Part shown: in pieces, positions 49,794-61,419 of the stretch
How the letters are laid out: each line of letters starts with the position of its first letter
How positions within the stretch are numbered: the stretch's first letter is position 1
Assembly: GCA_019918135.1 (NCBI GenBank)
Contig: WBZZ01000852.1
Coordinates: 17,501 to 81,500, forward strand
DNA: 64,000 nt
Direction: 5' to 3'
Source of the DNA: Paulinella micropora
Taxonomy: Eukaryota > Cercozoa > Imbricatea > Euglyphida > Paulinellidae
Translations under genes and position numbers: made by a program
The notes under the pieces: model-generated
The model's input: only the letters and a program-made list of their open reading frames with translations
Told to the model about the DNA's origin: nothing
Databases searched by the model: none

Positions 49794-52208
49794 ATGTATT
49801 GGAAACAAGAAGAAACACTGAGAGATAAACCGCAAGATGCGGTTCTTATCAAGTGGGGGAATAAACAATTTACCACTATGCCATGCCAAGAGGATTTCAT
49901 TGAATTGATTGAAAAAACGCCCGATGACCAAAAGCAATACTATGAAGTATTAATGGAAAACAAACCCCAACGAATGTTTGCCGACATTGATGGCGATGAA
50001 TTATCAATCTCACGAGAAAAAATGTATGAGCGGTGGAACACGCTTATGGAAAATGTATTTGCTAATATGGGTTTGAAGTATAATCCCAAAAAAGCCAAAT
50101 ACTTGGACGCGAGCAAGAATGGTAAAATGTCGTGCCATTTTTCTTACGATAACGGCTTGGTGTTTAAAAACTGCGAAACACAAAAAGAGTTTTGGAAGTA
50201 TGTAGAAGTGGTGATTGAAAAAGATTATCCCGACCTTTGTTATCATTTGAACGAGCCGACAAGAATATTGAATTGCGGACTATACTTGATATTTCCGTCT
50301 ATAACAAAAACAGGGCTTTCCGCACTATCTACTCTCATAAAGAAGATAGCGACCGCGTTTTGCTTCCGTATTCATATACCCCAAAAACCAACACATTGAA
50401 ACTGCTACAAGATGTGGAAATTGACGATTATCTGATTATGCGCCCCGATGACAATACATTTTACGACGTCAAAATTCCCGAATATACAACTTTGAAACGA
50501 TATCAACATATCACATTGGACGAAACACGCGAAATTATACTCAGCAAAATACCAAATGTAGAAATTGTTGAAATAAAGCAGAGAATGTTTGTTTTAAAAA
50601 CCATAGGGACACGAGTATGTATTATAACGGAAAAGAAAATAAAAGCGACAATTGCTATGTAGTATGGAGAAGAGACGGGTTGTATTTCTACTGCCACGAT
50701 AGCACTTGCGAGGATAAAGGCATAAAAATTCACGAATTATCACCCCCTATCGTCCGTAATATCAACACGATTGATGATATGCGCCGACTCGCCAGCGAAT
50801 GTAATAGCATAGAAAAATTCAAAGAGTTGATAGACACTGCTTTGGCCTGGATGAATGAATCATACACTTTTGCTAACTTGGCAAAGCCGACTATAATTGA
50901 AGAAGACGTTGATTCCAAAGGCAAGAAGGTATTCGCTACAAGATGGAATCAGCAATGGAATCATTCTTCAAAAACAAAAGAGTAAAGACCAATCTATCAA
51001 AAGAGGACTGGATAGCGCTAGGTAAAAACCCCGCCAAATTGAATGTTGTTGATTTGTATAAATATGGACTACACACCCAAAAAGACGCGAAGTAAATGAC
51101 ATAATCTTTGACCCCAAGGCATACTTTGATAACGACAAACAAGGATTTTATAACTTGTTTAAGGGTTTTGAAATTCCAGCGGACACATTAGGAGACGTGA
51201 AATCATTCACGGCAGAAGAAGAAAAAAATGAAGCATTCTTTCAACATATCTTAAACCGATGGTGCGGGGGAAGGCAGGACATATATAAAAAGGTGCTTGA
51301 TATGTTTGCGAGCATTTACCAAAAGCCGTGGCAAAAACTACACTTATCATTAGTTTTGACAAGCACTGAACGAGCAGGTAAGGGGATTATTCTTGAAATA
51401 TTCAAAGACATAATAGGTGCCGATTATTACTTCCAGCCGTCCGACGTTAGAGAAATATTAGGCGATTTCAATGCGCAACTCGTAAAAGCAATCGTAGTAT
51501 TTATGGACGAAATGGTTTGGGGTGGTGATAAAGAACGAGCGGGAACAATTAAGAAACTCGTATCAGAAAACACGCTCACCCTTAAACAAAAATATTTACC
51601 AAATCTAACACTAGAAAATATGTTATTTCTAGTCCTTGCTTCAAACGAAGAATGGGTAGTGCCCGGGCACCACTGAGCAACGATGGCTAGTCCTTGAAGT
51701 TTCTTATGAACTGGCACTCATGAAAACAGACGAAAAGAGAAAAGTGATTGCGGATATCAGATCTATTGACAGACAACGACTGGCAAAGTTTCTTCTTGAA
51801 CGAGACCTCAGCGAGTTTGACGATCGCGAAACAATCATTACGAAGGGGCTACGAGAACAAAAAGTAAAATCCCTTTCAAAGTTGAGGAAGTGGTGGTTGG
51901 ATTGCTTATACTTGGGATATATCACAAAAGACTTTCCAGAAATTCATTTTGGTAAAGATGTTTCAAAAGAAGCATTATACGATGCGTATAAAGCCAATGC
52001 GAATGACCCGCACACTTCACGGGTTAGTTTCTGGACTAGTCTTAGAAAACTGATGCCAGGTGTGGTAGAAAAGAAGAAAACAACAGAAGCAGGTGTAAGA
52101 ATTAAATACGTAGATTTACCAACCTTAGAAGAATGTAAAAATCAATGGAAGGTTATTTATGGTAATAATGAATGGGTTTTTGATGATGACGACGATGACG
52201 ACGAATAA
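49794..52208 (+). pseudogene. AEP primase / SF3 helicase replication gene
   Basis: The primase part shows FADIDGD near 49.98 kb (metal-binding DxD), SCHFSYDN near 50.14 kb (S-x-H motif) and a later Asp/Arg-rich motif near 50.29 kb. A Cys/His zinc motif (FYCHDSTC) follows near 50.69 kb. The helicase part has Walker A STERAGKGII near 51.36 kb, Walker B VVFMDEM near 51.50 kb and motif C LVLASNEEW near 51.64 kb, the D5-like SF3 pattern. Such fusions replicate virophages and PLVs. The gene is broken in several places. Confidence 0.82.
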
Positions 52209-52491
52209 ACAATATAAAAAACGGATTTTTTTTGTTATGCTTATATATAGCATGCCATCAACCAAAGGAGATTATCTAAGTCAAATAGAAAAATAGACTC
52301 ATTTAAGTAGCGACATAAAACTGCCAACAAGCAAATCGCTTAAACCTGAAATTGTCGCATTTTATGAAAAATACCGACCCGAACAACCCCCGCAGGGTGA
52401 TAATGTTAAAGTTGTATTACCCTCCGTTGATACGTTAAAGAATGTTGTTTTTGATGAGATAAAAGAATTTACACCCTTTAAAGAAAGTGAT

Positions 52492-52926
52492 ATGAAGGAA
52501 ACTGGTATTACTGAAATCAAGGCCAACGTAGGAGAAGAATTGGCAAAAAAAGAATTACCAGTTAAAACAGGTAAAGAATTACCATTTTTAGAAGCATCCA
52601 CGCCACCAAATGAGAAGAAAACACCAATTAAAGCAAAGCGGAATCCGCCCGAGAGCGGGTATAGTTGCTATGAAATAATAACGGCACATTTGAAAGTATC
52701 AAAAGACCCGTTTAATTTCTTGTATATGAAAGTGGAAGACCGCACCATAATGCAGGAGGATATGAAGAAATGGCACGAGAGTAGATACGCACACATACCA
52801 CCAGACCAACGCCCTATTCTTAAATATGGTAAGTTAGATTATAAGACATTTTTCCGCGATGTTTTATCTCAACACGAGGGCAAACTCACGACACTAAAAG
52901 ATATGTATGACAGATTTCATGTGTAA
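52492..52926 (+). CDS. unknown viral protein
   Basis: This is a 144-residue frame. The first 60 residues are Lys/Glu/Pro-rich and look disordered. The rest (SGYSCYEIITAHLKV onward) looks globular, with many Tyr, Lys and Asp. It overlaps the opposing spike gene by 10 nt at the stop codons. A related short frame precedes it from 52251, so the gene may once have been longer. I do not recognise it. Confidence 0.45.
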   Translation: MKETGITEIKANVGEELAKKELPVKTGKELPFLEASTPPNEKKTPIKAKRNPPESGYSCYEIITAHLKVSKDPFNFLYMKVEDRTIMQEDMKKWHESRYAHIPPDQRPILKYGKLDYKTFFRDVLSQHEGKLTTLKDMYDRFHV

Positions 52927-53546
52927 GCGGCGGTTAGCGCTATGTCTCTCATCACATCAATATTAAAATATGATGGTTTAAAAGATACATAATCCGCAGA
53001 TGCCGTTTTATAATATACTTCCAATGTTATTGGAGCATCTGTCGCATATGTCAATAAAACCTCATTAGTCGTATTTCCAGAAATTCGTATTGTTGTATTA
53101 TTGGTGGTATCCGCGGGATTTGGACAAGTCATTAACCATATCATTTTCATTTGGACTCCGTATCTTTGAATTAGCCATATACAATCAAAAGACTTATACT
53201 CAATGGCGGTTGTATAATTTAGCACTTCGCTGTAAAAGTCATCAACATTTGTTCCGTCCGTTTTATGAAACCAGAACTGGAAAGTTCCTATTCCAGTCGG
53301 GGCGGGCAAATTTAAAGACCCGCGAAAAGCAACTTTAATGAAATAACCATATCCTAAATTAGATATTGTTTCGCTACCATATCCGCCAGTGCAAAGAGTA
53401 GTGAATGTAGAACTTTCCATCCACGATCTAATGTCAAGACCAACATACGCATTTTGAATGTTTCTTGTTAATGTCGGGGTAGCAGTGATTGCAATAGTTG
53501 TAGTATCTATAGACTGCTGTTCTTGCGATCGGCCGAATATATTCAT
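52917..53546 (-). CDS. spike-like virion protein
   Basis: This 209-residue frame is open throughout and Thr/Asn/Ile-rich with few charges. It begins MNIFGRS, close to MNLFGQS of the unit 1 spike. The C-terminal half (from KTASADYVSF) has strand-like alternation. It diverges from the fibre gene over 48 bp and has no signal peptide or membrane segment. It is probably a virion surface protein; a conserved N-terminal peptide may anchor it to the capsid. Confidence 0.55.
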   Translation of the reverse strand: MNIFGRSQEQQSIDTTTIAITATPTLTRNIQNAYVGLDIRSWMESSTFTTLCTGGYGSETISNLGYGYFIKVAFRGSLNLPAPTGIGTFQFWFHKTDGTNVDDFYSEVLNYTTAIEYKSFDCIWLIQRYGVQMKMIWLMTCPNPADTTNNTTIRISGNTTNEVLLTYATDAPITLEVYYKTASADYVSFKPSYFNIDVMRDIALTAAYT

Positions 53547-53594
53547 ATTTTTTTAAACTATATATTCTACGATATAAAATAATTCTATTAAATT
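53547..53594. promoter_or_regulatory. divergent AT-rich promoter
   Basis: The 48 bp between two divergent virion genes contain AAACTATATATTC and GATATAAAATAATTC, one TATA-like box for each direction. Confidence 0.5.
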
Positions 53595-56500
53595 ATGAAC
53601 CATTTGGGCAATCCATGGACATATCATTTTTACGGCTCTCTTATAGTGGATGAGAATTTAGAAATTGATGGAGTAGTATATGGCGATCATATTGAAGCAA
53701 ACTCAATACAAGCAAGGACTGACGACATCACAATATCATCGCGAAATAATAACTCCTCTTTGTTGATATCTGATACTGGTTATGTGTCAATTAATAATGA
53801 ATACGATTTACCATTAGCGGACGGCACGGCTAATCAAGTATTAAAAACAGATGGGTTGGGCAATACTTCATTTGCTACATTAACTTCAAGTTATATAAGC
53901 GACTTTGAATTAGGTAAATTAACGGACGTAACAATAACGGGCACACCCAACAGCAATCAATTGCTTATTTATAGCACAGGGCAATGGAGAAACACAACAT
54001 CGCCTTTTCTGAGATTAGATGGAATTTTCAATATGACGGGAACATTAAATATGGGAGGGCAAGGCATAACAAATGTAGATCTTGTTGATGGTATAGATTT
54101 TTCTGTTCTTGATACTTCGGTGGTTAAACTAACAGGAGACCAAACAATAACGGGGAATAAGGATTTCGTGGATAAAATATCAACATGGTATGGGAAACTG
54201 ATAATCATAGGTAGAGCAACAAAGGGAAATGGTGCTACTGGTGGATTGGAATTGTATGGTAATTATGGCGACCGAACTGGTGGTGCGCATATGCAAGCAA
54301 TTACATCACAAGACAATTATCCTACTTTTTCGTTAGTCAATTTAGGGCATGGTAGTGTAAGTATGGCCTTCGATGCTTATATGGATTCTAACGGATGGGA
54401 ATCTAGTTATGCGAGTTCAAGTTTTGCGATCGCGAGAGTTAATGATAAATTTAGAATTTTGTATGGTATTGGGAGTACCATTGGGGATGTTGTTCCATAG
54501 GACACTGCTCTGGAGGTTGATACTGCAGGTTTATTAACAACAAAAGCAATAACAGCGAGTGGATTAATAACGGCAAATGCGGGATTAAATATGGGAGGGC
54601 AAAGTATAACAAATGTTAATTTGGTTGATGGTGTTGATGTTTCTGTTCTTGATACTTCCGTGGTTAAACTAACAGGAGACCAAACTATAGCGGGTATTAA
54701 GACATTTAGCAGTATAATAAATGCGAGTGCGGGGATTGATATGAAAAGCCAAAGCATAACAAATGTAAATCTTGTTGATGGCGTGGATGTTTCCGTTCTT
54801 GATACTTCGGTGGTTAAACTAACAGGAGACCAAACCATAGCAGGGAATAAAAAATTTACATCAACTTTAGAAGTAAGTGGTTCGTCCAATCCTACTTCTT
54901 TTGATGGTATTGGCATTGCCTTTGATACAAAAATAGGGATGATTGCAGCACAAAAAACAGCAACAGCGACTTGGTATCCGATACAAATAACTGGTTCGTA
55001 TGTAGAGTTATATTCAGGTAATACTTTAATTATAACCGCAACTGGAACAACATTAAGTTTGAATAACAACAAAATAACAAACTTAGCCGACCCTTCCGCT
55101 TCAACAGATGGAGCAAATAAAAGTTATGTTGATACAAAAGACTGACAAAATGTGAAACTAACAGGAAACCAAAACCATAGCAGGAATTAAGACATATAGC
55201 AGTGGTGTTGAAATTACTGGAAATTCAATCAATTCAACAACAAAGGGCACATTTATCGTTTTCAATTCTACAAGTAATATCGGTTCTATTGCTAGTTTGG
55301 ATATGAACACGGCAACATATTACAACTTTGAAATTTCTGCGAAAAAAATAAGTTTTATTATTGACGGGACGATTGTTTCGTGGTTTAATGCTACTGGCTT
55401 AGATTGTAATAGTAGTAGGATTGTTAATCTAGGAGCACCACAAAATGCGAATGAAGCGGTAAATAGGCAATATCTGGATGACAATTGTGTGAAACTAACA
55501 GGAGACCAAACAATAACAGGAATTAAAACATTCAACTGTGATAAAATATCTAACTTTAACACAAACGGCTGATTTTAATTATCAAGTTATCATTAATGGT
55601 GGAAATATAACATATAATGGGGCGAAGATATTAAACCAAAATGGAGGAGATATATTCTTTTCACAGACATCAGGTGATTATCAATATTTCTTATTTACTC
55701 TAAATACCGCTACAAGTGGAACCGCAGACCAAAGAGGTTATGTATTCACGAATGTAGCATTTGATGTAAAAGGGGCGGGACTTTATATTTCAAAACTTTT
55801 GGACAATAAAAATGCTTCATCAGACATTGTCCGTTTTAACAATGCGGGGGGTATGCGATTTTATGGAGCCTTAGATATGAACTCAAACAACATAACAAAT
55901 GGTGGAACAATAACAGGAACATCAATCACTTCAACCGAAGGAATAACTACAACCACATTAACGGCGACCGACAAAATAACAACATCACTAACATCATCGA
56001 TAAGCAGACCGATAATTATAGGAAACACATCAAAATCAGTGAATGGGGCGACAGGTGGTTTAGAATTATATGGAACGGCTTCAAATATCGGAGGGGCACA
56101 CTTACAAGCAATAACAACGGCGGATGCTTATCCAACATTTCAATTATTGAACTGGACGCACGACAATATAGGCTTAAGTTTTGATGCTTATTATGACGGC
56201 TCAAACTGGAAATCAAGCCTCCTTGGCTCAAACTTTCAAATATACAAAAACTCAAACAAACTTGCTTTTAACTATAAATCAGGAATAACAGCAGGAAGCA
56301 ATATAACATGGTCTGAGGCGATGAATATAAGCACAGCAGGATTACTAACAGCAAGTGCAGGGATCACATACACCGGCACACTAACGTCAGTAACGAATGC
56401 TAGTGGGGCAAAAATAGGAATTCAGGGACAAACAGACGGAAAAAATGCAAAAGGAATATTTCTATGGGATACCACCAATACAAGTTGGGGAATTTATGCG

Positions 56501-57507
56501 GCATCTGGCGGAGATGGAAACACTAGAAGTTTGGCAAATGGTTTAGCCGTTTCAGGAAATGATTTTAGTTCGTATAGTTTTCGTTTTAGGGTTGCTAATG
56601 ATTCTACAATGGGTTTTGCATGGGAGAATTCAGGAGAGCAACTATTAATGTCATTGAATGGACTCAATGGTACATTATGGACAAAGGATTAATAACGGCG
56701 AATGCGGGGATTACATACACGGGAGTGCTAGCGTCCGCAACAGCGACCAGCGGAGCAAAAATAGGAATTCAAGGACAAACAGACGGGACGAATGCGAGAG
56801 GTATATTTTTATACGATGTCACCAATACAAGTTGGGGGATTTATATGTCAACCCCAGGATCAAACAAAAGTTTATCAAATGGAACAGCAGTGGCGGGAAA
56901 TGGTATTTCAGATTTTGTTATGAGGTTTAGATGTAATAATAGTTCATCCAATGGTTTTGTGTGGGAGAATTCTACGGAGCAATTGTTAATGTCTTTGAAT
57001 GGGAATAGCGGAAATTTATGGTGTAAGGGAACCGTAACAGCACCTTCAGATAGGAGAAAAAAAGAAGACATAAAAGAATGTTTAGGCTTAGATTTTATCA
57101 ACAAATTAAATCCAGTCTGCTATCGCATGATTGATAACAACAAAAAACAAAGAGCAGGTTTAATAGCACAAGTGGTAGAAGGAGTATTGTCTGAAATCGA
57201 TAGATTAGATTTTGCAGGATTGTCAAAAGAGCCGATAATGGTTCAATGTCCAAAACAAAAAGCGGAATGTGAATTTAAAGGTATAAGTGCTTGTCCTGAT
57301 ACATATAAATGTGTTGAAACCGGTGATTATGATTATGGTATGTGTTATACCGAGTTTATCGCCCCGTTAATTAAAGCGGTTCAACAATTATCGGAAAAGG
57401 TAGTTAATTTAGAAAAACAAAATAATAATCTCATGCTTATTATAGAAGATCTATCTAAGCAATTAGCAGAAATACGAGCAGTCGTTTTTTCAAATGTCAA
57501 ACAATAA
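53595..57507 (+). pseudogene. long fibre gene with peptidase S74 chaperone tail
   Basis: The region encodes phage-type fibre sequence. The unit VVKLTGDQTI-(T/A)-G-K recurs at about 54.13, 54.66, 54.82 and 55.49 kb, each after NVxLVDGxDxSVLDT. Further repeats of GATGGLELYG and AKIGIQGQTDG follow. The end is a peptidase S74 (intramolecular chaperone) domain: SDRRKKEDIKE with Ser at 57046 and Lys at 57061 (Ser+5, the family's Ser/Lys dyad spacing), then AGLIAQVVE and a trimeric coiled-coil tail. The domain folds the fibre trimer and cuts itself off. The region is broken in a few places, although the S74 part is open. Confidence 0.8.
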
Positions 57508-57853
57508 TACAACTAGACTTCACAGACCCCCGCCTATTATGGATATGGATGGCGAACTAACTCCAGAATTAAAGTCTCGTGTTTTGGATATTGAACTAAA
57601 GACAGAAGAGAAAAAAATTGACAATGAAATTGAGAACGAATGGAATTGCTGTATGTCAAATAAGAAAACCGATAGCAGAATGATTAAATATTTATTTCAA
57701 ATGGGTGTCATCATTGCCATTATAACCCTTTGTATAGTTAGGCTATCTGAAAAGAACTTGCCTTGTGAGGTTGCTAATACTTATGTCGGAATCCTAACAT
57801 TACTTATAGGCATATGCCTTCCTTTACCAAGTTCTGGAGGTGGTAAGAAGTAA
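57494..57853 (+). CDS. small two-span membrane protein
   Basis: This 119-residue frame overlaps the fibre end by 14 nt. Residues 1-60 are charged and polar. Hydrophobic spans follow at about 70-88 (FQMGVIIAIITLCIV) and 96-113 (YVGILTLLIGICLPL), then SSGGGKK. The length and two spans resemble small viral membrane or holin-like proteins, but the position is the only further hint. There is no signal peptide. Confidence 0.6.
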   Translation: MSNNNTTRLHRPPPIMDMDGELTPELKSRVLDIELKTEEKKIDNEIENEWNCCMSNKKTDSRMIKYLFQMGVIIAIITLCIVRLSEKNLPCEVANTYVGILTLLIGICLPLPSSGGGKK

Positions 57854-58381
57854 ATCACAAATTACCACATTCATATATATGTGTTATGTACCATCTATTA
57901 TCACCCGCACACATCAAAGGCAGTGCCTCATCAAAACTACGACACATATTATTTCCGTTATTTATGAAAACACACTTAAAACCAGATTCTACACCTTGCT
58001 TTATACAATAAGCACAACTCTCATTCTTTTTTTTCTGAGTATCGCGAGTAAAAGTCGCAGGCAGTCCGCGACATAGCGGAGCACGCGAATAGCAATATTA
58101 ACAACATATATTTAACTCCCGCTTTTTCCCTCTTCTTTAATTATATTATTATAAATTGCCTCTCGTTGCTTATCTGATAGCGGTAAGCGGTAAAGGATAT
58201 TTCAGGTTTTCTAAAAATATTGGGGTTTCTATTCACTAAGTTCTGAGTGATGCGGATTTGGTCAATTTCCTTCCCTAGCCGTTCTAGTTCCTCCAGTTGT
58301 TGCTCGTCTTTGCTTTTTTCTTTTTTATTATCATGTTATATTACGTATAATATAAGATATATTATACTGCAGATTAAAAAA
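57854..58381. other. AT-rich spacer before the PLA2 gene
   Basis: No plus-strand gene is supported. A short coiled-coil-like open stretch (Glu/Lys/Leu-rich) can be read on the minus strand at about 58.14-58.33 kb. The last 40 bp are almost all A/T (ACGTATAATATAAGATATAT) and probably hold the promoter of the next gene. Confidence 0.45.
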
Positions 58382-61300
58382 ATGCCACACGAAAAAACAT
58401 TTTTTACGTATTATAACGAAATTAGACGTGAAAATAAGTATTTGTTGGATGAAGCAGACGATTTTTGGATTGATCAAGTTAATGAAGGCATCAATAGTCA
58501 AGCCCGCGAGAGGCTTAGAGCGGATAGATTGTTGGATGCTTCAACAAGAGGGGGGAATACTATGGAGGATTTAAAAGATAGGATTAGTGCGTTGGAAAAT
58601 AAGCAAAGTATTTATGCAAACATGAATTACGATGAACTGAAAGCGCACCTCCAAGATGACGGCATTGATATGAAAGAATTTGAAAGAAAACATGGAACTG
58701 CCCCCATGCATGAACAAATGATTGAAATGCGAAAATTAGCAATGGCCACCGATAAATATGATATAATGCACATAGAAGACAATATCCAGCAAATGAAGCG
58801 TGATATAGCACAATTGGTAAAACAAGAATATAAAGAAGAAGACTTAAAACGATTAACCGATAAGGGTTTAACGTATATGAAAAACAAAGGCAAAGCGGAC
58901 AAAACTCGCGTAATACGAAGAGAGGATAGAAAGCAAGCGGAGCAGGAATATAAGGAATGGAAAGAAAACCGAGAAGAGTGGGAGAGAAAACACCCAGATG
59001 ATGCTTTAATAGAAGCACAGATAGGCGACGAACACAAGATGCTTGTGCCACGAATAAGTGATGACCCCCGAAGTGTAGAAAGATTTGTTAATGCTATTAT
59101 TAGAAGTATACAAGAGATAGTTATGAGTCCCAGACTTAATAGATTACTTAACGTTGCTACAGGTATTGGACGATATGGTGTGCGAAGGCTAGCATGGGGG
59201 CAGATATTGAGATTAATTGCCAACAATCCACAACTACGTGCGATGAATGTTGGATTACTTGGAAGAAGAAGAGCAGATGCTCTCAATGCCCTTTTGCTAG
59301 CACTAGCAAGAAATGAAGTGCCAGAGGGTTTGCCTCCGCCTAATCCTCGTCTGATCGCAAGCGGACAGCAAAGAATAGGTGATTATGTATTAAGTGAATA
59401 TGCGAGCAGATTAGCCACTGGAATAATGTCTTTAAACGCGTGGCAAGTTTTTAAAACAAGCGTAGAGACTATGACAGTTCTCGGTCTTGGAAAAGTATTT
59501 GGAGAAATATATAGAACATGGTCTGCTCAACCAGATGCTCTCATTAAGTTGGAAGAAGAACGAATTCATACCGAGGGAAGTAATTATAATGGTAGGGGCA
59601 CACGAGTGGAAAGCCGTCTTCAATTAGAAGATAGAACTCGTGGCAAATTTCCTTACATTCTCCCAGCAGATGCTTTGGATTTAGTTGCTTTTGAACATGA
59701 TTTATTGTATGCGTCTGGCGACAAGAATGTCCAAGACTTTGCAGATAAACGATACTTTGAAAGAATTACCAATATGAGTGATTATCTAACGAGTTATGGA
59801 TTGGCTACGGCCGAAGTTGCCAAGAGTATTTTTGACAATTACAACTCAATTTTTTCAAAAGCGGATATATCTAGAATGGCCTTGGAAGCACAGGGGAGGG
59901 CACGTGGCGGAGTATCCTTTTGGGATGCAATGAAGTTTTGGAAAACTATCAAAACCACTCCTCCAGATGCGAAGTATAATGGATTTATAGGCGATGTAGA
60001 TAAGACATTGATGTCTATGATTGGTATCATGAAAAATGTGGGCAGTTTTGACAAGGATGCAACATTTAAAGTAAATAAAATAGCCAATCCTGCTACATTC
60101 AGCACACAATATGCGGAACTCGTTGATGGTTTTAATAAAATGGTTAAATCGCAAGAAAAAGCGGATGGCGTGAAAGGATATTCTCTTATCGCACCAGCAA
60201 ATGAAACTACAATTAATAATTTTATAGAAAAAATAAATACACAGAGCACAAAAGATATTCCACCAAGTATAGAAAAAGATATAAATCTTAGTGTTGAAGT
60301 CCCGATCACATACTCAGACAATATGGTAGTAGCAGATACTATTGGACTGGGCAATAACTTGCTCATACTTGAGGATAAAGGAGCCCAAACGAGGCACTTA
60401 AAGGGATTTGTTAAATCGTTGAGAGCGAAAACTGGAAAGAAAATTAAACTTTCCAATTATGACGATCCAAAAGTTGGATGGGAAGAGGCCATCAAACAAG
60501 CACTAAATCAAGGTGCTAGTATGTCAGACGTAGCAGATGCAGACGATATTTTGGATAAGAGAATTTACGAAGAAATGCGGGGTAAATTAACTCAAGACCA
60601 AACGAAGCGATTGGAAGAGTTAGAGTTAAAAGATAGTCAAGTTAAAAAAACTAATCCACCGCAAGCAACACCAGCACCACAACTAACACCAGCACCGCAA
60701 ACCATGCCACCGCAAATAACGCAAGCATCAGCACCGCCAGCGACACCCGCACCCGCACCATTGCCAGTGCCACTAGTGCCAAGAACAAGCGGATTTGTTG
60801 AAGAACCAGTCCAACCGCCACAGACTGATCTAAAAAACGAAGAACAACAAAATGTCGCCAATGACCAAATGGTTGATAGTATGAGAAGTATTGATAAACT
60901 TGTTGATAAAATTATGGGCAAAACTCCCGAGGATGAAAGAGAAGATATGTTAGCACTTATTCGTTTTCTAATGCCAAGCGACCAAAATGGTGCAATTGGC
61001 ACTTCGCAAACAAACCCACTTATCAAAGGCAACGAACAAAGACGCGATCGTGTGCTAGCAACTAAGCATGATTTTGAATTACTAGACAACACACTTTATA
61101 GCAACACAAATAACCACTTTATGGTGAATAAATACAATAGAGCAGTCATCCCGACTAGAGTAAAAGAAAAAAGAGAGTTTCCAAAAATGAAACGGAATCT
61201 GACGAGAAACTTCCCTGCTGAAATCCCGCGACAAGTTCAAACTCGCCCAGAAAGAAAGGATTTTAAACCGCTTGTCAATCCTCCAAGTAATTATGCTTTT

Positions 61301-61408
61301 GGTAGTCCTTACTCTCCTTATTTCTATAATTATGCTTCACCACCCCAACCCTTTGGTGCTGAATATGATAATTATAGATATAATCCAAACTATTTTCAAA
61401 ACCCATAA
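58382..61408 (+). CDS. large virion protein with phospholipase A2 motif
   Basis: I choose the Met at 58382 because a TATA-rich stretch ends just before it; this gives 1008 residues. An upstream Met at 58247 would add 45 Ser/Cys-rich residues that look like non-coding translation. Residues 1-200 are charged and coiled-coil. Residues 430-460 hold ALDLVAFEHDLLYASGDKN and FADKRYF. His439-Asp440 with a later Ala-Asp matches the HD..Y...AD core of parvovirus-type secreted PLA2, also seen in adintovirus virion proteins. Residues 757-816 form a Pro/Ala/Gln linker and the C-terminus is Tyr/Pro/Asn-rich. The likely role is membrane penetration during entry. Confidence 0.78.
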   Translation: MPHEKTFFTYYNEIRRENKYLLDEADDFWIDQVNEGINSQARERLRADRLLDASTRGGNTMEDLKDRISALENKQSIYANMNYDELKAHLQDDGIDMKEFERKHGTAPMHEQMIEMRKLAMATDKYDIMHIEDNIQQMKRDIAQLVKQEYKEEDLKRLTDKGLTYMKNKGKADKTRVIRREDRKQAEQEYKEWKENREEWERKHPDDALIEAQIGDEHKMLVPRISDDPRSVERFVNAIIRSIQEIVMSPRLNRLLNVATGIGRYGVRRLAWGQILRLIANNPQLRAMNVGLLGRRRADALNALLLALARNEVPEGLPPPNPRLIASGQQRIGDYVLSEYASRLATGIMSLNAWQVFKTSVETMTVLGLGKVFGEIYRTWSAQPDALIKLEEERIHTEGSNYNGRGTRVESRLQLEDRTRGKFPYILPADALDLVAFEHDLLYASGDKNVQDFADKRYFERITNMSDYLTSYGLATAEVAKSIFDNYNSIFSKADISRMALEAQGRARGGVSFWDAMKFWKTIKTTPPDAKYNGFIGDVDKTLMSMIGIMKNVGSFDKDATFKVNKIANPATFSTQYAELVDGFNKMVKSQEKADGVKGYSLIAPANETTINNFIEKINTQSTKDIPPSIEKDINLSVEVPITYSDNMVVADTIGLGNNLLILEDKGAQTRHLKGFVKSLRAKTGKKIKLSNYDDPKVGWEEAIKQALNQGASMSDVADADDILDKRIYEEMRGKLTQDQTKRLEELELKDSQVKKTNPPQATPAPQLTPAPQTMPPQITQASAPPATPAPAPLPVPLVPRTSGFVEEPVQPPQTDLKNEEQQNVANDQMVDSMRSIDKLVDKIMGKTPEDEREDMLALIRFLMPSDQNGAIGTSQTNPLIKGNEQRRDRVLATKHDFELLDNTLYSNTNNHFMVNKYNRAVIPTRVKEKREFPKMKRNLTRNFPAEIPRQVQTRPERKDFKPLVNPPSNYAFGSPYSPYFYNYASPPQPFGAEYDNYRYNPNYFQNP

Positions 61409-61419
61409 TATAGTGAGAC

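Noticed and set aside
53595-57507. Prophage or bacterial contamination as source of the fibre
   Set aside because: The neighbours are PLV primase-helicase, packaging ATPase and double jelly-roll capsid genes with eukaryotic-virus-type AT promoters, all continuous with retrotransposon-rich DNA.
57840-58076. 78-residue frame after the membrane protein
   Set aside because: It overlaps the preceding stop, is Thr/Ile-rich like random AT-rich translation and has no promoter box of the viral type.
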